The translations under genes and the position numbers were made by a program. Below, in pieces: positions 16,752 to 24,819 of a stretch of DNA of 33,247 nt. The stretch comes from CAZEJK01 sp964512045. Lineage in GTDB: Bacteria; Acidobacteriota; Thermoanaerobaculia; Thermoanaerobaculales; Sulfomarinibacteraceae. The number at the start of each line of letters is the position of its first letter. The stretch's first letter is position 1. Where the stretch lies: the NCBI GenBank assembly GCA_964512045.1, contig CAZEJK010000033.1, positions 1 to 33,247 on the forward strand, read 5' to 3'. The notes beneath the pieces are model-generated. The model was not told the origin of the DNA. It did not search any database and saw only the letters and a program-made list of their open reading frames with translations.

Positions 16752-18767
16752 TCAGTAGACGCTGACCAGCACTGCGGTCAGATCGAGGCCGTCGATTGCA
16801 GCGTCGCGGTTGACGTCCGGGTTGCCCGGAGCGCCGCATCCGGACGGGTCATCGGCACATGCCACCACCCACGCGAGGTCCGCTGCGTCGCAGGCGCCGT
16901 TCAAGTCGACGTCGCAGTGGATCCGTGGTGCGCCGGCCCAGAAGCCGCCGGTCAGCGTGTACGAGCCGCCTGCCTGCGGGCCGCTCGCGTCTGGTTGGCC
17001 GATGGTTGCCGAGAGAGTGTACGCGCCGCCAGAGGAGGTCCCGCCGCCACCGTCGACAGTCCACCACGGCAACGACGCGACACGGGCCGGAGCACCGCTA
17101 CTCCGAGGCGTTGCTCGAGAGCTGCGAGCATCGTCGGAGGCGAGATCGTTCACGCGCCGAGACGCCACGACCCGAATGGTGTCACCAGCAGTGCAGCGGT
17201 GCTGCTCTGCTGCGACATCGACGGCCCACTCGAACTGTCCAGGGGAGTCGTAGGTGTGGCGGCCGTGCCTGGCTGTGAGCGTGGTGCCGTCGCCGAGCGT
17301 CCATTGGACTCTCGGGACCTCGGAGCAGCCTTGGGTCGTGATGGTGGCTCGGAGGTCCAATGGCGTCTGAGCCGCGATGGTGGCCGGCAGGTGGGCGCCA
17401 CACGCGAGCAGACAGGCGTCGGGCTGGTGCTCGAAGGCGCCGAGGTCCGCCGCCGAGTCGCGCTGGTGACCGTCCAGGTCGCGAGGGGGAGCCACCTCGG
17501 AGCGGCCGCTGTTGACCGCCGGGCTGTCTTCAAGCAGGTGGAAGTCACCGAGCTCGGCGGCGAAGAACCGGGGCTCGGCCCAACGGTTGCTACCCCAGCT
17601 GCCTGCTTCGAGCTCGTTCGAGTCGACGCAGCGGCTGCGGTCGGAAAGCTCACAGACGGCGTCGCTGGCGCCGTACCGGTTGTAGAGCAGGTTGTGCTCC
17701 GCCGATGGCGTGTCGAGCGTCCCGCGGGCGAGGCCGAGCAGCGCACCGGTCATCGTTCGGCTGTCGTTGAACAGGATGTTGTTGTCGATCGAGGCACGAG
17801 GTGAGGTCACGTGCACGAGGTGCTCGCAGCGGTGGCACGCCGCAAACGTGTTGTTGACGATGTTGGTGACACCGTCGGTCGTTCGCAGCGCGGCGTCTCC
17901 GCTATCCATGACGAGGTTGTTGATCACGTCCCCGCCGTTGTCCAGACGGATGCCCGTGCCGCGGTTGCGAGCGAGGTGGTTGTGCTCGACGCGCATGGTG
18001 GTACGCCCTGCCAGAACGATCCCATCACCGCCGTTGTCATGCACAAAGCTGCGGCGGACGGTGATCGCCTCGCCGGCGGCGGTGAGGCCGTGCTCGGTCG
18101 CTCCTGAGACATCCAGCTCCGTCAAGATGAGGTTGCGACACGGACCGGGACGACAGGCGATCCCGCTCGAGCGGCTGCCGTTGATGGTGCTGCGCTCGAC
18201 CCTTACGTTCTCAACGGGGCCGAACAGCGGCTCGTCGCCGTCGCCGAGCGTCATCTGGATCCCGCCCACGATATCGAGGTCGCGGAGCAGGACATCGGAG
18301 TTGTCGCCCCAGAGTACGACGCCGAGGTCGTCCCCGCCGCTGATACGAAGACCGCTGAGGCGCAGATGAGCAACGCCGGGACGCAGGTTCACAGTGCCTG
18401 CGATCTCGACGTCCGGATCGGCGGCGACGATCGTGATCGGCGCATGCTCCGCTCCGGAACGGCTGATGGTGATGTTGCCGCTGTACCGTCCGCTGCTAAC
18501 ACAGATGACATCGCCCGGGACAGCGGTCTCGACGGCATGGCCGATGGTCGACCACGGAGCCTGACGTGTTCCGGCGTCGGCATCGTCGCCGTTTGGCGCG
18601 ACGTGGTGGGAGCAGACGGAGGTCCTTGCAGGTTCGGCGCTCGTCATCGCCCCGACGACTGTGGCTGTGGTGTCGGTTGCGGATGCGAGTGGTGTCGTCA
18701 GACAACAGATAGTCAGGACTGTGAAGTGGCGGACGATCATGGATCGTTGCAGGCGCGGAACCAGCAT
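16752..18767 (-). CDS. Secreted parallel beta-helix protein with dockerin-like tail
   Basis: ATG 18765-18767 is preceded by AAAGGAG at 4 bases, and the product (671 residues) opens with a signal peptide ending near PLASA. Residues 52-100 carry the HVAPNGDDADAGTRQAPWST motif that commonly begins right-handed beta-helix proteins. About 100-430 are beta-helix repeats (many N-N and D-N-G-G-D turns). A closing segment with DLDGHQRDSAADLGAFE follows, then a PKD-like region (WTLGDG, HTYDSPGQF), then GGAYTLSATIGQPD and GGSYTLTGGFW, then a dockerin-like end with two calcium-loop motifs (DVDLNGACDAADL and DVNRDAAIDGLDL). It may bind or cleave a polysaccharide; no catalytic residues can be assigned from the sequence alone. 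The divergent neighbour is the tandem M14 pair. Confidence 0.82.
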   Translation of the reverse strand: MLVPRLQRSMIVRHFTVLTICCLTTPLASATDTTATVVGAMTSAEPARTSVCSHHVAPNGDDADAGTRQAPWSTIGHAVETAVPGDVICVSSGRYSGNITISRSGAEHAPITIVAADPDVEIAGTVNLRPGVAHLRLSGLRISGGDDLGVVLWGDNSDVLLRDLDIVGGIQMTLGDGDEPLFGPVENVRVERSTINGSRSSGIACRPGPCRNLILTELDVSGATEHGLTAAGEAITVRRSFVHDNGGDGIVLAGRTTMRVEHNHLARNRGTGIRLDNGGDVINNLVMDSGDAALRTTDGVTNIVNNTFAACHRCEHLVHVTSPRASIDNNILFNDSRTMTGALLGLARGTLDTPSAEHNLLYNRYGASDAVCELSDRSRCVDSNELEAGSWGSNRWAEPRFFAAELGDFHLLEDSPAVNSGRSEVAPPRDLDGHQRDSAADLGAFEHQPDACLLACGAHLPATIAAQTPLDLRATITTQGCSEVPRVQWTLGDGTTLTARHGRHTYDSPGQFEWAVDVAAEQHRCTAGDTIRVVASRRVNDLASDDARSSRATPRSSGAPARVASLPWWTVDGGGGTSSGGAYTLSATIGQPDASGPQAGGSYTLTGGFWAGAPRIHCDVDLNGACDAADLAWVVACADDPSGCGAPGNPDVNRDAAIDGLDLTAVLVSVY

Positions 18768-19070
18768 AGGTCTCCTTTCACCGGTCTCGAAACGGGAGCT
18801 CATCGGTTCGCATTTCAACCGTAAGCAGTCTGCGCGGTGCGTCCGATCGGAGATCGACTGACTCTGGGGGTCGGGGCTGGCACCATCATGCGTGAATGCG
18901 TGCAACCATGCACCCATGGCTGCTGCTCGAAAGCGGGACTGAACCGAGAGCTGGGGGGCACGTCTGGTCGAGCGCCGCTTCTCACCTCACGGACTGCGTG
19001 CGTCATGAGAAGTGGTAGTCTGCGGAAGATGTGGTTTCAGTCCGGATCGAGCTGTACAAGGAGGGGGGCT
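18768..19070. other. Divergent intergenic region, 303 bases
   Basis: It separates the beta-helix gene (minus) from the M14 pair (plus). The two Shine-Dalgarno sites lie at its ends. I see no convincing promoter hexamers and no coding frame with a start signal, though the plus-strand frame of the M14 gene is open through most of it. Confidence 0.5.
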
Positions 19071-21113
19071 GTGGGTGGTAGAAGCGTGGTGATCGTCATA
19101 TTGGTGGGGGTCTTGACCGCCGCGGGCGGGCACGCCGTCGATCGGGACGCGTACCACACGTTCGCCGAGGTGCAGGACCAGCTCGCGGCGTGGGCCGCGG
19201 AGCATCCGCAGCTGGAGCTGGAGACGATCGGTACGTCCGCGGGAGGACGGTCTTTGCTCCTGGCGCAGCTGGCGGGCGCCGGTGCGGTCGCACCGGATGA
19301 GCGGCCGGCCGTGCTCGTGGCCGCCAACGCGGCAGGGTTCCACAACTCTGGCACCGAGGCCGCGCTCCATCTGATCTCGCGGCTGCTCGAGTCGAAGGAG
19401 CTGCTGGAATCACGGACCTTCTACGTGCTTCCGGTGCTCAACCCCGATGCGCACGACGGGATGTTCGCGACTCCGGTCTCCAGGCGTGCCGGCAACGGTC
19501 AGGCGCTGGACCACGATGTGGACGGACTGATCGGCGAGGACGGGCCAGATGACCTGGACGGCAACGGGGTGATCACTGCTCTGAGGATCCCCGACCCGGA
19601 AGGTCGCTGGCAGCCGCACTCCGATGACCCGCGGGTGATGGTCGAGGCCGATCCGCTCGCCGAGCGCTCCGGTGGCTGGAGGCTGGAGACGGAGGGTATG
19701 GACGACGATCACGACGGCGCCTTCAACGAAGATCCAGCCGAGGGCGTGGTGGTCGACAACAACTTTGCCCATGCCTTTCCGTTCCCACAGCGATCCGCCG
19801 GGCCGTGGCCGAGCTTCGCGCCGGAGTCGAAGTCCGTGATGGACTTCCTGCTCGGTCATCGCAACGTCGCACTGGCGGTCGTCTACGGTCCCGCCAACAA
19901 CCTCCTCGAGGCACCGCGTTCCACCGGAGGAGTCGGTGACCTCGGGAAGCAGAAGTTCAAGGTGCCGGCCTTTGCCGCCGAGATGCTGGGCTTTGAGGAG
20001 GATGAGGAGTACACGCTCGACGAGGTGTGGGAGGTTGCCAAGGAGCTGCCGTTCGTGGTCCGCAACCAGGTGACCAAGGAGCAGCTGGCCCAGTTCCTCG
20101 GCGCGGGTCCCGCCACGGAGATGCAAGAGGAGGACAGCGAGCTGCTGAGCCATCTTGCAAAGCCGTACGCCGAGCGTATGAAGGAGGCAGGGCTGGACAC
20201 GAAGCGACCGGTGCGGCAGTACGCTCGCGGTGGTGTGACACCGTGGCTGTACTACCAGTACGGTGTCCTGGCTCTGGAGCTGGACGTCTGGGGAGTACCG
20301 GCCGCAGAGAAAGGCGACGAAGGTGACGACACGATGCTCACCGTCGACAGCCTCGAGGAGATGTCATCGGAGGAGCTTCTCGCCCTCGGCGAGGAGCGGA
20401 TCGCGGCGTTTCTCGAGGAGGTGGGGGCGCCTCCACAGTTCACGGCGGCGATGGTGATCCAGCGTGTGGAGAGTGGTCAGGTAACGCCGCAGATGATGGC
20501 CCGAATGGTGCGCCAGATGGGTGGTGGAGGATCGTCTGACGCCGCGGGCGACGATGATCCCCAGGTGCAGAGGCAGCGTGAGGTCCTCGACTGGGTGGCC
20601 GAGCACGTGCCGGAAGCGCTGACGCCATGGACTGCGGTCAACCTGTCGGACGGAACCGCCGCCGAGGTGGGAGGCGTGGATCCGTTCATCGAGATCGCGC
20701 CGCCGATGTCCGTGCTCGCGCCTGCACTCGAGGTCCACACCGACACCGTCCTGGATCTTGCCGGTCAGCTGGCACGGGTCGAGGTTGTTTCGCTGGACGC
20801 AGAGCCCCTCGGATCCGGCGTGTACCGAGTCCGTGCTGTGGCCCAGAACCGCGGCTTCCTCCCGACCCATACCGCGATGGCCGTACGCGCGCGGGTGCGG
20901 TTGCCGGTGCGACTGCGACTGGTGACCAGCGACGGTGTCGAGCTGGTGACCGGGACCGATACCGTCACCTCCGAGCGGCTGGAGGGCAGCAGTGGGACGG
21001 TGGCCGGCGAGTGGCTGGTGCGGGCGCGGGAGGGACGCGAGATCACGGTGGAGGTGCTGACCGACGCCGCAGGATCCAGTGGCGCGAAGATCGTGGTCGG
21101 AGAGGGGGTCTGA
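19071..21113 (+). CDS. Secreted M14-fold pseudopeptidase (zinc ligands lost)
   Basis: GTG 19071 is chosen because AAGGAGG ends 6 bases before it and a signal peptide follows (VVIVILVGVLTAAGGHA). The 680-residue protein aligns with its neighbour at 21116: GTEA, the strand FYVLPVLNPDA, the acidic loop DLDGNGVITALR. At the zinc site, however, HGNE of the neighbour is AGFH here (A88, H91), the third-ligand His is replaced by G273, and R of DPNRTWG falls on F232; only a possible catalytic Glu (E403 in LALELD) remains. Two insertions occur, about 285-390 and 410-490, the latter acidic and Met/Gln-rich. It cannot act as a conventional carboxypeptidase. A binding, inhibitory or partner role for the active neighbour is an inference. 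The next gene starts 2 bases after its stop. Confidence 0.87.
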   Translation: MGGRSVVIVILVGVLTAAGGHAVDRDAYHTFAEVQDQLAAWAAEHPQLELETIGTSAGGRSLLLAQLAGAGAVAPDERPAVLVAANAAGFHNSGTEAALHLISRLLESKELLESRTFYVLPVLNPDAHDGMFATPVSRRAGNGQALDHDVDGLIGEDGPDDLDGNGVITALRIPDPEGRWQPHSDDPRVMVEADPLAERSGGWRLETEGMDDDHDGAFNEDPAEGVVVDNNFAHAFPFPQRSAGPWPSFAPESKSVMDFLLGHRNVALAVVYGPANNLLEAPRSTGGVGDLGKQKFKVPAFAAEMLGFEEDEEYTLDEVWEVAKELPFVVRNQVTKEQLAQFLGAGPATEMQEEDSELLSHLAKPYAERMKEAGLDTKRPVRQYARGGVTPWLYYQYGVLALELDVWGVPAAEKGDEGDDTMLTVDSLEEMSSEELLALGEERIAAFLEEVGAPPQFTAAMVIQRVESGQVTPQMMARMVRQMGGGGSSDAAGDDDPQVQRQREVLDWVAEHVPEALTPWTAVNLSDGTAAEVGGVDPFIEIAPPMSVLAPALEVHTDTVLDLAGQLARVEVVSLDAEPLGSGVYRVRAVAQNRGFLPTHTAMAVRARVRLPVRLRLVTSDGVELVTGTDTVTSERLEGSSGTVAGEWLVRAREGREITVEVLTDAAGSSGAKIVVGEGV

Positions 21114-21115
21114 GG

Positions 21116-22843
21116 ATGCGACTCGGAACACTCGTGACGTTCAGTGCTGCCGTGATGGCAACCGTTTCGCTCGTCTCGGCCGGAGTGCCGATCGAGCCGG
21201 CCGTGTACCCGCCCTCCGTGTCGTTTAACCGTTTGCACGACTTCGAGGAGGTGACCGAGATCCTTCGCGGCTACGCGGCAGCCTACCCGGAGTGGATTGA
21301 CCTGGAGAGTATCGGTACCAGCATCGAAGGACGGGACATGTGGCTGGTCACGCTGACGAACCCTGCGACCGGTCCGGCCGACACCAAGCCCGCCATGTAC
21401 GTGGATGGCAACATCCACGGCAATGAGGTGCAGGGCACCGAGGCCACGCTGTACATGCTCGACTTCCTGCTCCGCAACTACGGGCGCCTGGGGCGGATCA
21501 CCGAGCTCGTGGACCGCGTCACCTTCTACCTGGTGCCGGTCGTGAACCCGGACGGACGTGCGGGCTGGTTCCGTGGTCCTGCGACTGCGAGCTTCCCGCG
21601 CACGGTGATGCAGCCGGTGGACGACGACCGCGACGGCCGTGTGGACGAGGATGGCTACGACGATCTGGATGGCGATGGCGTGATCACGCAGATGCGCAAG
21701 AAGGTGCCGGCGGGTCACGGCCGCATGCGGCTCGATCCGCGCGATCCGAGGATCCTCGCGATGGCGCCGGCTGATGAGCTCGGCGACTGGATCATGCTGG
21801 GCGGCGAGGGTATCGACAACGACGGCGACGGCCGCGTCAACGAGGACATGCCCGGGTACGTGGACCCGAACCGAACCTGGGGGTTCATGTGGCAGCCCTC
21901 GTACGTGCAGTCCGGCGCCGGCCAGTACCCGTTCTCGATTCCCGAGACGCGCAGCATCGGCCTGTGGGCCATGGACCATCCGAACATCGCCGGGGTCCAG
22001 AGCTTTCACAACTACGGCGAGATGATCCTCAGGGGGCCGGGCGCCAAGCTGGAGGGGCGCTACCCGGCGGCGGATGTGCGTGTGTACGACTTCCTGGGCG
22101 AGGAGGGTGAGAAGATTCTGCCCGGCTACGAGTACCTGATCTCGTACAAGGACCTGTACACCGTGTACGGTGGCACCACGGACTACTTCTACCGCGTCCA
22201 TGGTGCGATCGCGTTCACCAACGAGCTCTACGACCCACCTGTGGACACTGACGGCGACGGCGAGGTCACGGACGAGGAGCGGTTCGCCTTCAACGATCTG
22301 CTCACCGGAGGTCGGCAGTTCCACGAGTGGAAGCCTGTGGTGCATCCGCAGTACGGCGACATCGAGGTGGGTGGATGGACCTTCGACGCCAACCGGGTGC
22401 CGGAGAGCTTCCTCCTCGAGGAGGAGATGCACCGCAACGCCATGTTCGTGCTGTTCCACGCCTCCGAGCTGCCGAAGATCCGCTTTGGGGACCCCACAAT
22501 CGAGGCGTTGGGGCCGGATCTGTACGCAGTCCGGGTGCCTGTTGTCAACGAGCGGGCCACACCGACAATGCTCACAGTGGCGCGGCGGGATCGGTTGCAT
22601 CGACCGGATCTTGCGCTCGTCGAGGGTCGCGACGTCACGGTCGTTGCTTCCGGGGTGGTCGAGGACGAGTGGCTCGGCAAGGTGTCACTGCAGCAGCACA
22701 GACCGGAGCGGCTGGAGGTGGAGGGCGTGGACGGCAGGTCCAGCCGGACGCTCTACTTTCTCCTGGGAGGGCGCGGAGAGGTGACCGTTCGCTACGATAG
22801 CCTCAAAGGCGGCACCATCGAGACGACGTTCACGCTGCCATAG
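21116..22843 (+). CDS. Secreted M14 zinc carboxypeptidase
   Basis: ATG 21116 comes 2 bases after the preceding stop (TGAGGATG), indicating translational coupling. The 575-residue product has a signal peptide (1 to about 22, ending VSAG). Peptidase M14 ligands are intact: H101 and E104 in NIHGNE, H298 in SFHNYGE, R253 in DPNRTWG and catalytic E370 in FTNELY. Three aspartate-rich loops (DDDRDGRVDEDG, DLDGDG, DNDGDGRVNED) look like calcium-binding insertions. Residues after about 450 form a beta-rich C-terminal domain. This differs in family branch from the M14 genes at the left of the window, which lack the calcium-like loops. It should be an exported, metal-dependent exopeptidase; specificity is not deducible. 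Confidence 0.92.
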   Translation: MRLGTLVTFSAAVMATVSLVSAGVPIEPAVYPPSVSFNRLHDFEEVTEILRGYAAAYPEWIDLESIGTSIEGRDMWLVTLTNPATGPADTKPAMYVDGNIHGNEVQGTEATLYMLDFLLRNYGRLGRITELVDRVTFYLVPVVNPDGRAGWFRGPATASFPRTVMQPVDDDRDGRVDEDGYDDLDGDGVITQMRKKVPAGHGRMRLDPRDPRILAMAPADELGDWIMLGGEGIDNDGDGRVNEDMPGYVDPNRTWGFMWQPSYVQSGAGQYPFSIPETRSIGLWAMDHPNIAGVQSFHNYGEMILRGPGAKLEGRYPAADVRVYDFLGEEGEKILPGYEYLISYKDLYTVYGGTTDYFYRVHGAIAFTNELYDPPVDTDGDGEVTDEERFAFNDLLTGGRQFHEWKPVVHPQYGDIEVGGWTFDANRVPESFLLEEEMHRNAMFVLFHASELPKIRFGDPTIEALGPDLYAVRVPVVNERATPTMLTVARRDRLHRPDLALVEGRDVTVVASGVVEDEWLGKVSLQQHRPERLEVEGVDGRSSRTLYFLLGGRGEVTVRYDSLKGGTIETTFTLP

Positions 22844-22845
22844 TC

Positions 22846-22863
22846 CGCACCAGACACGGTGCG
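22846..22863 (+). terminator. Possible weak hairpin after the M14 pair
   Basis: CGCACC and GGTGCG form a 6-base-pair stem with a 6-base loop, 2 bases after the stop codon. There is no T-tract, so this is a weak candidate. Confidence 0.3.
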
Positions 22864-22952
22864 CGAGCGTCGATCGATCCGCTGTTCGTAGTGCATCAGC
22901 GGGCAACGTGGCCGCGTTGGGTCGTGGCCTTGAGCTTCCCCATCCACCCAGT

Positions 22953-23040
22953 CTCACTCGCAGAACCGACGACGCCGCAGCCCGGCTCCGGTCCTGGCCC
23001 CGGTCCCGGCCCCGACAGCCGGATCCCCACCATCCGGTCC
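22953..23040 (+). repeat. GC-rich intergenic repeat, family A, copy 3
   Basis: It starts CTCACTCGCAGAACCGACGA, continues CGCCGCAGCCCGG and then six hexamers of the CCGG type, and ends CGACAGCCGGATCC. It shares its left part with copy 1 (minus strand, CAGAACCGACGAC) and its outer ends with copy 2. A CAACGTGGCCGCGTTGG palindrome at 22905-22921 just before it resembles the ends of family B. Confidence 0.75.
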
Positions 23041-23062
23041 CCGTACTACACTCCGAGAAGTC

Positions 23063-23125
23063 AATTAAGACTTAAGAATTAAAAACTTAGAACTCAGAAC
23101 TAAGAACTCAGCACTGAGACCTCAG
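23063..23125 (+). repeat. Heptamer tandem array, nine units
   Basis: Nine consecutive 7-base units fit without gaps: AATTAAG, ACTTAAG, AATTAAA, AACTTAG, AACTCAG, AACTAAG, AACTCAG, CACTGAG, ACCTCAG. It is AT-rich relative to its surroundings and ends 7 bases from the stop codon of the converging AI-2E-type gene. I see no gene in the space 22844-23132. Confidence 0.8.
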
Positions 23126-23132
23126 AGCTCTC

Positions 23133-24248
23133 CTACACCAGCTCGCGCATGTACTTCTCGCGGGCCAGGCGCCAGAACACGACCAAGAACGCCGTCAGCG
23201 GGATCGCCAGGATCATGCCGTTGATGCCGCCGAGGGCACTGCCCCAGAAGAAGATGGCGACGATGATCACCATCGGGTGGAGACCCGTGCGATCGCCCAT
23301 GATGCGCGGCGTCAGGATGTACCCCTCGATCATCTGGACCAGCGCGAACACCACCAGGACCAGTGCGAGCCGAATCAGTCCACCGTCGGTCTGGAACAGT
23401 GCGAGCGGAATGGCGATGCCAAGGCCAACGATGTTGCCCAGGTAGGGAATGATGTTGAGAAAGCCCAGGAGCAGGCCGAGCACGAAGCCGTACTTGAGAC
23501 CCACCACGCTGAAGCCCGTGGCGAACAGGAGTCCCTGCAGGAATGCAATCACCAGCTGGCCACGGAAGAAGGCGACGATGATGCCAATGAACTCTCGTAC
23601 GAGGTAGCCGACGTCCTCGCGGGTCTCGCTCTTCAGGAACGGCAGGAGCGACTCCACAGGAAGTGGTTTGCTCTCTGCGAGCAGGAAGAACGAGAAGTAC
23701 ACCGGCAGCACGGCCCATGCGAACAGAGTTCCGGTCCAGCGCAGCACCCCTGCACCGGCGGACAGCGCGGTGTTGCCGAAGAACTGGAGCCCCTCCATGA
23801 ACGTGCCACCCTGACCCTGGATCGCGTCGGTGATGCGCTGGTAGTAGGGATGCTCACGAATCTCCGGCCAGCGCTCCAGTACCTCGGCCTTGACGGAGGC
23901 CCACCACTCCGGCGCCTTGCTGACGAGATCGCTGATCTGCTCCACCAGGAGGTGGCCGAAGAAGAACAGGAAGGCGGCGATCGGGATGACGATCGACAGG
24001 AACACGGCGGCAAGGGCCACGATCGGCGGCAGGCGCAGCCGCTTCCGGAGGAGCTCGTAGTACGGTTTGAACACCAGGGCGGCCACCGCCGCGGTGGCCA
24101 GTGGCAAGAAAACGTTCGAGAACCTCGAGAAGAACGCGCCGATCAGGTAGAACAGCGCGGCCAGCGCGAGGAGGATCACGAACACCGCGAGGATCGTGAG
24201 CCCCGCGGCCACCGTGGACTGCTGTCGTTCGCTCAGCTGCAACGGCAT
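23133..24248 (-). CDS. AI-2E/PerM (TqsA-YdiK) family membrane protein
   Basis: The 371-residue protein has about eight membrane helices and the family signatures GFLNIIPYLGNIVG (about 272-285) and EGYILTPRIMGDRTGLHP (about 312-329), with a long soluble segment at about 105-160. Members include TqsA, an exporter of the signal autoinducer-2, and others linked to sodium/proton antiport or peptidoglycan-related permease roles. The family name therefore does not establish AI-2 transport here. ATG 24246-24248 is preceded by GGAG. It is the last gene of a minus-strand series, 125 bases after the duplicated-domain protein, and could have its own promoter. Confidence 0.88.
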   Translation of the reverse strand: MPLQLSERQQSTVAAGLTILAVFVILLALAALFYLIGAFFSRFSNVFLPLATAAVAALVFKPYYELLRKRLRLPPIVALAAVFLSIVIPIAAFLFFFGHLLVEQISDLVSKAPEWWASVKAEVLERWPEIREHPYYQRITDAIQGQGGTFMEGLQFFGNTALSAGAGVLRWTGTLFAWAVLPVYFSFFLLAESKPLPVESLLPFLKSETREDVGYLVREFIGIIVAFFRGQLVIAFLQGLLFATGFSVVGLKYGFVLGLLLGFLNIIPYLGNIVGLGIAIPLALFQTDGGLIRLALVLVVFALVQMIEGYILTPRIMGDRTGLHPMVIIVAIFFWGSALGGINGMILAIPLTAFLVVFWRLAREKYMRELV

Positions 24249-24373
24249 CGGCGTCTCCGGAGTCGAGAGCAGTGTTGGCCTCTACGATAGCGCGGTTCGG
24301 CGCGCGGGTCACGTCAGAGCACGAAACGGCGAGCGCGAGACGGAGGCTCTGGCGGGGTGGCGTCGCGAGCGGC

Positions 24374-24814
24374 TCAGCCGAAGGCGCCGAGCTGACAGCG
24401 TGTGATCCGGACGTCCGTGGCGTTGCACACGGCGGCCACGGCCATACGTGGGATCTGAAGCTCATCTGCGATCGTCCATGCACGGATACAGGGGAGGCCG
24501 CCGTCCACGAGCTCACGGCGGATCGCGGCCTCGATGGTGCTGCGCATCGGTTCGGCCGGCACGGATTGCTCGGTGGGGGTCTCGGGCCAGCCGAACAGGC
24601 CGAGCTGGCAGCGGATCAACCGGAGCTCGGCGAGATCGGCGGTGCGCCCGATGCGGTCGGGGTCGACGCGCAGCTCGGCGGCCAGCTCGAAGGCGTTCTC
24701 GCAGCTCAGCCCATCAGGAGAGGAGCGCCTGGCGATGGCCTCGGCGAGCTTTGGCTCGGGCCGGGCATCGGCAGGGTGCTTGCTTGCGTAATGGGGCTTG
24801 GGTGCATCAGTCAT
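24374..24814 (-). CDS. Small protein with a duplicated cysteine-containing 54-residue unit
   Basis: ATG 24812-24814 begins 5 bases after the stop of the ferredoxin reductase gene, so the two are almost certainly co-translated. The 146-residue product consists of a short N-terminal tail and two equal 54-residue units (22-75 and 93-146) that align without gaps and are about one third identical. Each has a helix pattern (AI.R, then A...A.EL), a central cysteine (C38, C109) and ends with R-C-Q-L-G-x-F-G (C69, C140). The pattern looks like a helix-turn-helix-sized fold with a cysteine pair. I do not recognise a named family with certainty. Redox sensing or an electron-transfer accessory role is an inference from the cysteines and the neighbouring flavoprotein. 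Confidence 0.8.
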   Translation of the reverse strand: MTDAPKPHYASKHPADARPEPKLAEAIARRSSPDGLSCENAFELAAELRVDPDRIGRTADLAELRLIRCQLGLFGWPETPTEQSVPAEPMRSTIEAAIRRELVDGGLPCIRAWTIADELQIPRMAVAAVCNATDVRITRCQLGAFG

Positions 24815-24819
24815 GTCGA

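Noticed and set aside
18837..19070. Extended N-terminus of the M14 pseudopeptidase gene
   Set aside because: The frame is open upstream, but the ribosome-binding site and signal peptide point to GTG 19071.
20765..22600. A 611-codon open frame on the minus strand
   Set aside because: It is antisense to the M14 pair; composition is His/Arg/Val-biased and resembles no family.
23063..23125. Possible CRISPR array
   Set aside because: The units are 7 bases with no spacers and no cas gene is nearby; it is a tandem heptamer repeat.
23133..24248. Quorum-sensing AI-2 exporter
   Set aside because: The family is functionally mixed and there is no luxS or other signalling gene in view, so only the family name is given.
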